A DNA stretch of 64,000 nt, taken from positions 240,012-304,011 of the forward strand of contig NZ_QRMP01000003.1 of NCBI RefSeq assembly GCF_003473295.1, written 5' to 3'. The translations under genes were made by a program, and so were the position numbers. The notes under the pieces were generated by a model. That model saw only the letters and a program-made list of their open reading frames with translations. It had not been told where the DNA came from and did not search any database. Below are positions 9,766 through 17,595 of this stretch, in pieces. How positions within the stretch are numbered: the stretch's first letter is position 1; every line of letters begins with the position of its first letter. This DNA is from Parabacteroides sp. AM08-6. GTDB taxonomy: Bacteria; Bacteroidota; Bacteroidia; Bacteroidales; Tannerellaceae.

Positions 9766-9786
9766 CATAGTTCTTGAAGAACTCAC
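9766..9786 (-). repeat. Right inverted repeat of candidate invertible promoter (IR-R)
   Basis: Exact 21-of-21 reverse complement of 9540-9560, with the AGTTC-N5-GAACT core. It lies outside the -7 box of the downstream peptidase gene, so that gene keeps its own proximal promoter in both orientations. I did not notice a third copy of the core elsewhere in the window. Confidence 0.85.
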
Positions 9787-9806
9787 TCTTTAAACAAAGG
9801 ATTTTG

Positions 9807-9814
9807 TATATTTG
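9807..9814 (+). promoter_or_regulatory. -7 box of the M3 peptidase gene
   Basis: TATATTTG matches the Bacteroides -7 consensus TAnnTTTG and sits 26 bp before the ATG at 9840. No good -33 TTTG lies at the usual 18-21 bp distance. Confidence 0.5.
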
Positions 9815-9839
9815 TTATTTCAAATAATATAAATATAAT

Positions 9840-11894
9840 ATGAAACAAATTAGCGACAATCCTTTTTTCAAGGTATACACAACACCATTCGGCACACCTC
9901 CTTTCAACGAAATCCGCACAGAACATTACGAACCGGCTTTTGATAAAGCCATTAAACTACTAAACAAAGAGATACGCTCCATTGCTAAAAATCAAGCCTT
10001 ACCCACATTTCAAAATACCATCGTGGCACTCGAACGTAGCGGACAATTACTCGACAAAGTCAGTTCCGCTTTCTTCAATGTTCTGAATGCGGAAGCCAAC
10101 GATGAAATGATGAACATTTCACAACGTGTATCCCCTAAATTATCAGAAAGTACAAACAATATATATTTGAATGAACAACTGTTTGCGCGTGTTAAAGAAA
10201 TTTATAAACAAAAAGAAAAATTAAGCCTCCCGACAGAAGATGCCAAACTATTGGAAGAGACATTCAACTCTTTCTCTGTTCGTGGCGCCAACCTGAATGC
10301 GGAAGACAAAGAAACCTATCGCAAATTAAGTACCGAACTCAGCTCACTGACACTAACATTCGAACAAAATGTCCTAAAAGATAAAAATCGCTACGAACTG
10401 CTCCTTAGCGATGAGAAAGATTTGGCGGGGCTACCTGGCAGTATCCGCGAAGCTGCCGCCCACCGGGCTAAGGAGAAAGGGAAAGAAGGTTGGCTATTCA
10501 ATCTCTCCGCTCCCAGCTACATACCGTTTATGCGCTATTCGTCCATACGCCACCTGCGAGAAACTGTATATAAGGAATATATGAGCATCGGTAATAAAGG
10601 TGACGAATATGACAACAAAGAAATCATACGCAAAATAGTCAATATCCGGTTACAGATTGCCCACCTGATGGGATATTCCAACTATGCAGAATACAAACTA
10701 AGGCATACAATGGCTAAAACACCGGCCCATGTGTACCGGCTTTTAAATGAACTACTGGAAGCCTACAAGCCTGTGGCCATCAACGAATACAATGCCATAC
10801 AAGGTTTCGCGATGGAAACAGAACAGGAAAACATCACCGTCATGCCTTGGGACTGGAGCTACTATTCGGAAAAACTGAAGGATATCCGGTTTAAAGTCAA
10901 CGATGAAATGACTCGTCCATATTTCGAGCTCAACCATGTAAAAGAAAGCGTATTCGGCCTGGCAACCCAATTATATGGAATCACATTCAAAAAAAACAAG
11001 GATATTCCCGTTTATCATCCCGAAGTAGACGCATACGAGGTATACGATGCCGACGGCAAATTCTTATCCGTACTTTTTACAGACTTTCATCCGAGGGATG
11101 GTAAACAATCCGGTGCTTGGATGAATGGCATCAAAGAACAGTACCAGAATGAAGACGGGACGGACAGTCGCCCCCAAATCATCATCGTCATGAATTTTAC
11201 ACGGCCTACCGATACCAAGCCCTCTTTGCTAACATTCGACGAAGTGAACACCTTATTGCACGAGTTCGGCCATGCCCTGCACGGCATGTTTGCGCAGGGT
11301 AAATACGCCAGCCTGTCCGGGACGAACGTATACCGTGATTTTGTAGAACTGCCTTCACAGTTGATGGAAAACTGGTTGACAGAGAAAGAATTCCTGGATC
11401 AAGTTGCCGTTCACTACCAGACCGGCGAAAAGATACCGCAGGATTTAATACAAAACCTAATCGATGCCGCCAACTTTAACGTCGGCTATACATGTTGCCG
11501 TCAATTAAGTTTCGGTTTTCTGGATATGGCCTGGCACACGCAGACTTCACCGTTCGAAGGCGATATCATTTCTTTTGAAAAAGAAGCATGGAAACAAACC
11601 GTAATCGTGCCTGAAATACCGGAAGCATTGATGAGCAGCAGTTTCGGGCATATCTTTTCAGGGGGCTATTCTGCCGGTTATTACGGTTACAAATGGGCAG
11701 AAGTATTGGATGCTGATGCATTTTCCGTTTTCAAAGCAGCCGGAATATTCAACAAAGAAGTGGCCCGTTCTTTCCGCGATAACATCCTCTCAAAAGGAGG
11801 AACGGAAGAGCCGGACACCTTATATAAACGTTTCCGCAGCCAGAATCCGACAATCGATGCCCTACTGAAACGAAACGGCATCACACGGAAATAG
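9840..11894 (+). CDS. dcp: M3-family peptidyl-dipeptidase (Dcp/oligopeptidase A-like)
   Basis: A 684-residue zinc metallopeptidase of family M3, which removes C-terminal dipeptides from, or cleaves, short peptides. The zinc motif HEFGH is at residues 474-478 (LLHEFGHALHG), with the downstream glutamate helix and the YxxGYYxYKWA segment (GGYSAGYYGYKWAE) near residue 615 typical of the family. Length matches Dcp/OpdA. There is no signal peptide at the N-terminus (MKQISDNPFFKVYTTPFG), so it is probably cytoplasmic, although some Bacteroidales relatives are exported. It is transcribed away from SusC/D locus A, across the invertible segment, and could be affected when that segment flips. A hairpin follows the stop codon. 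Confidence 0.9.
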   Translation: MKQISDNPFFKVYTTPFGTPPFNEIRTEHYEPAFDKAIKLLNKEIRSIAKNQALPTFQNTIVALERSGQLLDKVSSAFFNVLNAEANDEMMNISQRVSPKLSESTNNIYLNEQLFARVKEIYKQKEKLSLPTEDAKLLEETFNSFSVRGANLNAEDKETYRKLSTELSSLTLTFEQNVLKDKNRYELLLSDEKDLAGLPGSIREAAAHRAKEKGKEGWLFNLSAPSYIPFMRYSSIRHLRETVYKEYMSIGNKGDEYDNKEIIRKIVNIRLQIAHLMGYSNYAEYKLRHTMAKTPAHVYRLLNELLEAYKPVAINEYNAIQGFAMETEQENITVMPWDWSYYSEKLKDIRFKVNDEMTRPYFELNHVKESVFGLATQLYGITFKKNKDIPVYHPEVDAYEVYDADGKFLSVLFTDFHPRDGKQSGAWMNGIKEQYQNEDGTDSRPQIIIVMNFTRPTDTKPSLLTFDEVNTLLHEFGHALHGMFAQGKYASLSGTNVYRDFVELPSQLMENWLTEKEFLDQVAVHYQTGEKIPQDLIQNLIDAANFNVGYTCCRQLSFGFLDMAWHTQTSPFEGDIISFEKEAWKQTVIVPEIPEALMSSSFGHIFSGGYSAGYYGYKWAEVLDADAFSVFKAAGIFNKEVARSFRDNILSKGGTEEPDTLYKRFRSQNPTIDALLKRNGITRK

Positions 11895-11911
11895 AAATTA
11901 CCTGCTTAGGA

Positions 11912-11963
11912 AATCAAAATAGCTCCCATCCTTTTCCCGAATCGGATAGGAGCTATTGTTTGA
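11912..11963 (+). terminator. Hairpin after the M3 peptidase
   Basis: A long stem: AATAGCTCC (11918-11926) pairs with GGAGCTATT (11949-11957), extended by ATCC/GGAT inside and ATCAAA/TTTGAT outside. The T-run is poor, so it may work as a processing or weak termination element. Confidence 0.6.
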
Positions 11964-11979
11964 TTCGTGCCTTGCAATT

Positions 11980-12075
11980 TTACTTTCAACAATTGTTGAA
12001 AGTAAGAAATACAATTGTCTTTTTTGATTTCAACAATTGTCTATTTTGCATTTAACAACTATTGAAAGTAAAATA
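11980..12075. repeat. Cluster of CAACAATTGTTG-type palindromes
   Basis: 11980-12005 is a perfect 26-bp palindrome centred on CAATTG (key half TTACTTTCAACAA). Half copies TTTCAACAATTGT (about 12028-12040) and an imperfect second palindrome CTATTTTGCATTTAACAACTATTGAAAGTAAAATAG (about 12041-12076, described by its ends CTATTTT and AAAATAG) follow. The outer copies are also inverted relative to each other. No gene lies in this stretch, which is at the left border of the AT-rich island. Confidence 0.7.
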
Positions 12076-12234
12076 GCATGAGACAAAATCAGAAAATCCA
12101 TAGATGCTTTTTCTCAATCCGTAAAGTGCTTTTCGAAGAATGTACAGGTACAAAAAAATATTTTTAGTTTTTCCCAGGGGAATATTTGGTTATACAAATT
12201 ATTACCCTTACGTTTACACCCTAATATTCATATC

Positions 12235-12396
12235 ATGTACAAAAAACACAACATATTAATTACATTTCTCATTTTGTCCGTTATACTAGTTTACTACCCT
12301 ATTTGGGGTAATGACTTTCTCGATAGTTGGGACGACCAATGGCAAGTATTTACTCAAACCAGCAAACACGTGTTTGGAAAAATTCAAAAACAGTAA
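12235..12396 (+). CDS. Tiny exported peptide, possibly truncated
   Basis: A 53-codon frame from the ATG at 12235. It encodes a lysine-containing start, a strongly hydrophobic segment (residues 7-23, ILITFLILSVILVYYP) and a short tail rich in W, D and Q (SWDDQWQVF). It lies about 120 bp before the first beta-propeller gene, as the other small exported peptide lies before the second. That arrangement recalls the small NVEALA-type precursors next to propeller genes in Bacteroidales, but I cannot see an NVEALA motif. A second frame running to 12491 (…VKGKVDEQFVPCEAGTKVYFF…) also looks protein-like, so the original gene may have been longer and frameshifted. I give no function. Confidence 0.4.
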   Translation: MYKKHNILITFLILSVILVYYPIWGNDFLDSWDDQWQVFTQTSKHVFGKIQKQ

Positions 12397-12518
12397 AAGG
12401 AAAAGTAGATGAACAATTTGTACCATGCGAAGCAGGAACCAAAGTATATTTTTTTGATACACAGGAGATAATTTTACATATAATGACATGACATATATAA
12501 ATTATTGCAAATAAACAA

Positions 12519-13713
12519 ATGAGACAGTTATATCATATAATCATATTAAGCACATTCTATTCTTTTGCTTGGGGACAGGTCAAATATGAAATAGACATAA
12601 ATAAAGCTGAAGTCAAAAATAATATTCCAATGTCCATAGTTTTTAAATCAATGAAAATAATACCATTGGAAACAAATGAAAACTCATTAATCGCACGCAT
12701 TAACAAAATTGAGATTTATAATAATTGGATTTTTGTAATTGATAATTTCAAGGCTAATACTCTACATATTTTTGATAAAGAAGGAAATTATATCAAACAA
12801 ATAGGAAGAAAAGGAAGTGATCCTGGAGAATATAAGCAGTTATCAACTTTCACAATAGACAAACAGAATAAACATGTTTATCTATTAGACAACTATTTGC
12901 ATAAAATTTTCATTTATGATTTTATACAAAATAAATGCGTAAAGGAAATTTCAATAAAAAATCATCAATACGAATCATTTCACATGCAATATATTGATGG
13001 ATTTTTATATACTGATGTATATTCATATAATCCACAAATAAAAAAAACACCTTTGATTCAAAAAATAGACTGCGAAAGTGGGAATATCATCAAAGCATTT
13101 TATGACTCTTCATTCAATATGGATTATGTAAATAGAAATGAAATCGAATCTTTCGCATTTTATCCTATAGCAAACAACAATTTCTGCTTTGCTCAACGTT
13201 TTATGAATACAATTTTACTTATAGATCAAAAGAATATTAGCCCATACTTCAGTTTCAGACATCCTAACTTTGTAAAAAAAGAAGAAATGGAAGATGCTGC
13301 ATCAAAAGCATACAATAGTCCAAAAAGGAGTAGTATATATATTACATTAAAAAAGGGAGTTTATTCAATAAATGAAATATTTGAGACAAATAAACACATT
13401 TCATTCTCATACATAATGAACAGAAATGTAATACGTACAATCTTATACGATAAAACGAACAACAAAACAATTGATTTTGATTTTTTTTAAGAATGATTTA
13501 TCAGAAAAAGAAAATCGTCTATCATATATTCCAAGATACATATCTGCTGATGAAAAAGGTGTTTATTTCCAAATACCATCTAATAATGTGGATTATTTTT
13601 TAAAATATATAAGAGAAGACTGCTTTGAATCCAAAATAGAAAACATCAAATCATTAAACAATATAAATACAGAAGATGCAAATCCCATATTACTATACTA
13701 TGAATTTAATTAA
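12519..13713 (+). pseudogene. Six-bladed beta-propeller protein, frameshifted in a T8 tract
   Basis: First of three tandem paralogues. The first 323 residues (12519-13490) have a signal peptide (MRQLYHIIILSTFYSFAWG) and the family core: IDINKAEV, FKSMKIIPLET, VIDNFKANTLHIFDKEGNYIKQIGRKGSDPGEY. The frame stops at TAA 13488-13490 directly after eight T residues (13481-13488). Removing one T restores reading into FKNDLSEKENRL and on to NPILLYYEFN at 13713, exactly the C-terminus of the two intact paralogues (NPILFYYEFK, NPILLYYEFK). So the gene is one base out of frame. This could be a real mutation, slippage-based phase variation or a sequencing error. The exported product is probably periplasmic or surface-exposed; its function is unknown. 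Confidence 0.8.
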
Positions 13714-13729
13714 CTATAAAATAAATATC

Positions 13730-13945
13730 ATGAACAAAAAATCATTACTATTTGGATTATCAGCTCTATTAATTATGGTATGTATGAATCTATCATACAC
13801 AATTAGGGGATATTCATTTGCAAACTCCTCTTGGATTGGGAAAATATGGGGAGAGGGCACATCTAGTAATAGCAATACAAGTACCAATACTAGCACTAGT
13901 AGTAACAGGCCTGAAGATGAGAGAGTCATTGCACATTGCCAGTAG
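13730..13945 (+). CDS. Small exported Ser/Thr/Asn-rich peptide
   Basis: A 71-residue product starting at ATG 13730 (MNKKSLLFGLSALLIMVCMNL). A hydrophobic leader of about 25 residues is followed by SWIGKIWGEG, then a low-complexity segment of Ser, Asn and Thr (about residues 44-59), and a charged end, RPEDERVIAHCQ, with a near-terminal Cys. It sits 16 bp after the first propeller gene and 43 bp before the second, so it is co-transcribed with them. Position and architecture resemble the short NVEALA-type precursor peptides found next to six-bladed propeller genes in Bacteroidales, but the NVEALA motif itself is absent. The role is unknown; secretion is the only thing the sequence supports. Confidence 0.6.
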   Translation: MNKKSLLFGLSALLIMVCMNLSYTIRGYSFANSSWIGKIWGEGTSSNSNTSTNTSTSSNRPEDERVIAHCQ

Positions 13946-13988
13946 CCAAACTCACAAAGTTTAAGTCAAAATATATAACCGTAAGAGC

Positions 13989-15200
13989 ATGAAAAAAAAG
14001 TTTTTTATATTATGTATATATCTTATGAATATTGGTCTGCTAGAGTCTCAAAATAATTCTAGCAGCCAATATATTATAGATATAGATAACGCCACCAATT
14101 TAGGAAGAATTCCTATTTCTCATTTTTTCAAATCCTTAAAAATAATACCACTAGAAACGACAGAAGATTGCTTAATAGGTAGAATAGACGAAATGCAAAC
14201 TTGTGGTGATAGACTTTTTATATGTGACAATAACATAGCAAATGCTATTTTCGTCTATAACAGAGAAGGAAAATTCCTAAAAAAAATAGCGAACAGAGGT
14301 GGTGGCCCAGAAGAATACAATCAAATAGAGTCTTTTTGCATAGATTCATTAAACAATTCTATATTACTTTTAGATAATTCGAAACACAAAATAATAGAAT
14401 ACAATTTTATAACAGGAGAATATATCCAATCCATATCACTTAAAGGAGACATAACGCCTTGTCACATTTTTAAAATAAATAATACTTTATATGGAGATTT
14501 ATATTATTACAACACAAATATTCCCGCTAATAATTGCTATCTATTACAAAAAATAGATTTAAAAACAGGAAATATCATCGAAAAATATTTTCCTGTATAC
14601 CAATATAATAGAGGCTGGACAAATCGAAATTTCATAGAGAGCTATGCTTTTTATCCCATATATTCAAATCATTGCTTATTTGTTCAATCATTCATGGATA
14701 CAGTCATGCTAATTAACCCAGAAGGAGTGTCCCCTTATTTCACCATTAAAAGCAAGAACTTTGTCACAAATAATATTATCAATAATTTTATTGAAAGTAA
14801 ATCTCCACAGGAAAATATTCCCTTCTATATGTTAGAGAACAAGAGCATATATAAGATTTCAGAAATAATTGAAAGCAAAAGCCAAATATGGTTTTCATAT
14901 ATGCAAGGATTTGGTTTAACAAAAGCATATTATAACGCCTTAGAGAACAAAACTTACACATATACACAATTCAACGACTTATTATTAGATAAAGACCGAG
15001 GAATAACGTATATACAGCCCAATTATTTAATTGCAGAAAAAGAAGGTTTTTTCTATCAAGTTACATCAGATAATATTCCAGTAATAAAACATTTTGCTCA
15101 ACAAGGATTTCTGAATCCTAAAATTGGCAACATTGAATATTTAAAAAATATAGATGACGAAGATTCTAATCCAATACTATTTTATTATGAATTTAAATAA
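13989..15200 (+). CDS. Exported six-bladed beta-propeller protein (copy 2)
   Basis: Intact 403-residue paralogue of its two neighbours. It has a signal peptide (MKKKFFILCIYLMNIGLLESQ) without a lipobox, the conserved opening YIIDIDNATNLGRIP, then SLKIIPLETTEDCLIGRIDE and blade-like repeats (FVYNREGKFLKKIANRGGGPEEY, described by its ends FVYNREG and GPEEY). It ends with DSNPILFYYEFK. The family is the Bacteroidales six-bladed beta-propeller group (Pfam DUF4934/DUF5128 type, from memory). Such proteins are exported and often co-occur with small precursor peptides, but their activity is not established. Codon and base composition are much more AT-rich than in the flanking housekeeping genes, suggesting acquisition as part of a mobile or rapidly evolving island. 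Confidence 0.8.
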   Translation: MKKKFFILCIYLMNIGLLESQNNSSSQYIIDIDNATNLGRIPISHFFKSLKIIPLETTEDCLIGRIDEMQTCGDRLFICDNNIANAIFVYNREGKFLKKIANRGGGPEEYNQIESFCIDSLNNSILLLDNSKHKIIEYNFITGEYIQSISLKGDITPCHIFKINNTLYGDLYYYNTNIPANNCYLLQKIDLKTGNIIEKYFPVYQYNRGWTNRNFIESYAFYPIYSNHCLFVQSFMDTVMLINPEGVSPYFTIKSKNFVTNNIINNFIESKSPQENIPFYMLENKSIYKISEIIESKSQIWFSYMQGFGLTKAYYNALENKTYTYTQFNDLLLDKDRGITYIQPNYLIAEKEGFFYQVTSDNIPVIKHFAQQGFLNPKIGNIEYLKNIDDEDSNPILFYYEFK

Positions 15201-15353
15201 ATATATCAAATTAGGGAAACTATCCTTACATCAAGTTTTATTGTTAGATAAGAGATGTTTCAATTCCCCTCTGCTTATATACCAAAAGCATTATTCTTCG
15301 ACAAAACAACAGCTTTGTCAAAAAAAAATAAAATTGAAGCAAAATAAACAAAC

Positions 15354-16598
15354 ATGAAAAAAAATACATTATTACTATTCTTCTTATTTCATATATTAAA
15401 TACCAGTTTAACAGTGGGCCAAAATAGCCCAAAAACTGTATACGATATAAACATAGATAACGCAAAGGACTTGGGAGATATTCCTCTTTCCAATTTTTTC
15501 AAATCACTAAAGATAATACCACTCGAAAGGGTAAGAAGAAACTCTTTCCTATTTGTTTCCAAATTGTATACATGTAGAGATAAAATATTTGTTCTCAGCA
15601 AATTCATGGGAGATAATTTATTTGTATTTGACCAAGATGGAAAATATATAAGAACTATTTCCAGGAAAGGTAATTGGCCGGGGGAATATGCAAAACTTGA
15701 CGATATAGTCGTTGATTCTTTAAGCAATTCTGTCTGGTTGTTAGACAATCCATTAGATGATAGCAAAAGCGAACTCCACGAATACAATTACATAACCGGC
15801 AAATATATCAAGACCATTCCTCTCAATGAAGAAACAGAGCCTCTGCATTTATTCAAAATTGGAAATGAATTATATGGGGACATTTATTATAACTATTACA
15901 AGACAGGAAAAAGCTTATCTGGAAAAGGTTGTTATTTATTACGAAAAATAGAGATGGATACTGGGAACACTACAGAATATTACCTCCTTGCATCAGAATA
16001 TAACAAAGGGCGAGCCAATAAAGTCTTAACGGATAATCACGCATTTTTCCCCACAAGCTCGGAACATTGCCTATTTGTCCAATCGTGTATGGATACAATT
16101 ATGTCAATCAGTTCGAAAGGTGTCCAGCCTTATCTGGCAATTAAATCTAACAATTTTATTAATACACAAACTATTCAAGATTATTTGGATGAAAACAGAC
16201 CCGAAGACCCATTCTATAGTTACATGCTAACGAAAAATCTGATATACAGAATTGCCAATCTGATGGAGAATAATGGGAAAATATTTTTCTCTTACTTACA
16301 GGGATATACAACTACCAATATATATTACGATACTCAAGAAAATCAAGCATATAAATATACAGGATTAAATGATTTGCTTTTTAAAGAAGGGCAGGAATCC
16401 AGTTATCTCATAACCAGTTATTTGACAACAGACAGCAAAGGGGTTTATTATGTAATAAACGTTGATGGATTTTCAATGATTAAACGGTATGTCGAAGAAG
16501 GCCGGTTAAACCCAAATTTTGAAAACATCGAAGAACTAAAAAACATAAGCGAGGAATCATCAAACCCGATATTACTTTATTACGAGTTTAAAGACTGA
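15354..16598 (+). CDS. Exported six-bladed beta-propeller protein (copy 3)
   Basis: A 414-residue intact paralogue, last of the tandem set. It has a signal peptide (MKKNTLLLFFLFHILNTSLTVGQ), the family opening YDINIDNAKDLGDIPLS, the FKSLKIIPLE motif, a WPGEY blade motif, and the terminal signature SSNPILLYYEFKD. It differs most from copy 2 in the segment after IIPLE (RVRRNSFLF) and in loop residues, as expected if the copies bind different partners. About 150 bp separate it from copy 2 and this gap contains no convincing small peptide gene, unlike the gaps before copies 1 and 2. Its composition is AT-rich but slightly less so towards the 3' end. Confidence 0.8.
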   Translation: MKKNTLLLFFLFHILNTSLTVGQNSPKTVYDINIDNAKDLGDIPLSNFFKSLKIIPLERVRRNSFLFVSKLYTCRDKIFVLSKFMGDNLFVFDQDGKYIRTISRKGNWPGEYAKLDDIVVDSLSNSVWLLDNPLDDSKSELHEYNYITGKYIKTIPLNEETEPLHLFKIGNELYGDIYYNYYKTGKSLSGKGCYLLRKIEMDTGNTTEYYLLASEYNKGRANKVLTDNHAFFPTSSEHCLFVQSCMDTIMSISSKGVQPYLAIKSNNFINTQTIQDYLDENRPEDPFYSYMLTKNLIYRIANLMENNGKIFFSYLQGYTTTNIYYDTQENQAYKYTGLNDLLFKEGQESSYLITSYLTTDSKGVYYVINVDGFSMIKRYVEEGRLNPNFENIEELKNISEESSNPILLYYEFKD

Positions 16599-16636
16599 TA
16601 ATTGAAATCAGTTCTCCAGAATACAATATATTTACA

Positions 16637-16644
16637 TAACTTTG
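16637..16644 (+). promoter_or_regulatory. -7 box before signal peptidase I gene
   Basis: TAACTTTG fits the TAnnTTTG consensus and lies 38 bp before the ATG at 16683. There is no clear -33 element. It suggests that lepB has its own transcription start after the AT-rich island. Confidence 0.45.
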
Positions 16645-16682
16645 TGCCCATAGATATTGATATTAAAGAACAACTCACAAAG

Positions 16683-17516
16683 ATGAAAAAATATATCAGT
16701 TTGCTCGGATGTATTATCCTAGTAGCCATTTCAATCCGGATTTTTCTCGGACAACCTTGCTATATTCCTTCCGCCAGCATGGAAAATACCTTATGGGAAG
16801 GTGATTATGTCTGGTTAAACAAGGCTGCTTACGGAGCTATATTGCCCAAACGATTCGCAGACATACCGATATTCAACGTTTTTACCTGGATAAAGCCGCT
16901 AAGGGAACTCGATGCGCGGATTGATTGGGGCACATCGCGCATGCCTGAGTGGCACAAACCGAGACGGTTCGATATTGCCGTTTTCTATTCCCAGGAAATG
17001 CCGGGAGTATTATTGGTAAAACGGATGATTGGTTTGCCGGGGGATACCGTTTGTCTGAAACAAGGCGATTTGTATATCAACAACAAACAAGTGAAACAGC
17101 CTAAAAATGTAATTAAAATACGCAATGGAAACCCTGTTAAATTCCCGGAAAACACCTCGTGGACTACACTCGACTACGGTCCTATCCTGATTCCGCAAAA
17201 AGGGATGGCGTTGGAATTAACAGCCGAGAATTTTTCGTGGATAAAGAATGTGGCGCAAAAGGAAGGAGTTTCCCTTACCCTTCAAAACGGAGAATTCTAC
17301 AGCAACAACACTCCTGTTAATCAGTATATGTTTAAAAGCAACTACTATTTTATGATGGGAGATAACCGGAATAACTCCATTGACAGTCGTTTTTGGGGAT
17401 TCGTGCCGGAAGAGGACTTGGTAGGGACAATTAATTTTGTCTTTTTCTCCCTCGATTTTTCCACTTGGCCGGGCTTCTCATTCCGAAGTAAACATTTTAT
17501 GAGATACGTCGATTGA
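16683..17516 (+). CDS. lepB: Signal peptidase I
   Basis: Membrane-bound serine protease that removes signal peptides from exported proteins. I start it at ATG 16683 (MKKYISLLG), giving 277 residues; the upstream in-frame codons lack a better start. One N-terminal transmembrane segment (about residues 5-23) is followed by the catalytic serine in IPSASM (Ser32), the general-base lysine in LLVKRMIGLPGD (about Lys113), and the box MGDNRNNSIDSRFWGFVP. All catalytic elements are present. It is shorter than the approximately 480-residue LepB I associate with Bacteroidales and may be a second copy. It immediately follows the exported propeller/peptide island but has normal composition and its own -7 box. 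Confidence 0.9.
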   Translation: MKKYISLLGCIILVAISIRIFLGQPCYIPSASMENTLWEGDYVWLNKAAYGAILPKRFADIPIFNVFTWIKPLRELDARIDWGTSRMPEWHKPRRFDIAVFYSQEMPGVLLVKRMIGLPGDTVCLKQGDLYINNKQVKQPKNVIKIRNGNPVKFPENTSWTTLDYGPILIPQKGMALELTAENFSWIKNVAQKEGVSLTLQNGEFYSNNTPVNQYMFKSNYYFMMGDNRNNSIDSRFWGFVPEEDLVGTINFVFFSLDFSTWPGFSFRSKHFMRYVD

Positions 17517-17557
17517 ACAAAAACAATCAAATCTGTTCCATTTATCCCAAATATATG

Positions 17558-17565
17558 TACCTTTG
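17558..17565 (+). promoter_or_regulatory. -7 box before dCMP deaminase gene
   Basis: TACCTTTG, a full TAnnTTTG match, 30 bp before the ATG at 17596. The -33 region has no clear TTTG. Confidence 0.5.
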
Positions 17566-17595
17566 CCAATATTATAGGTATAAAATCAGAAAACG

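Noticed and set aside
15187..15357. A 56-codon frame between propeller copies 2 and 3 that might be a third small peptide
   Set aside because: It starts inside the end of copy 2, has no hydrophobic leader and no W-rich tail, and ends in lysine/glutamine low complexity.
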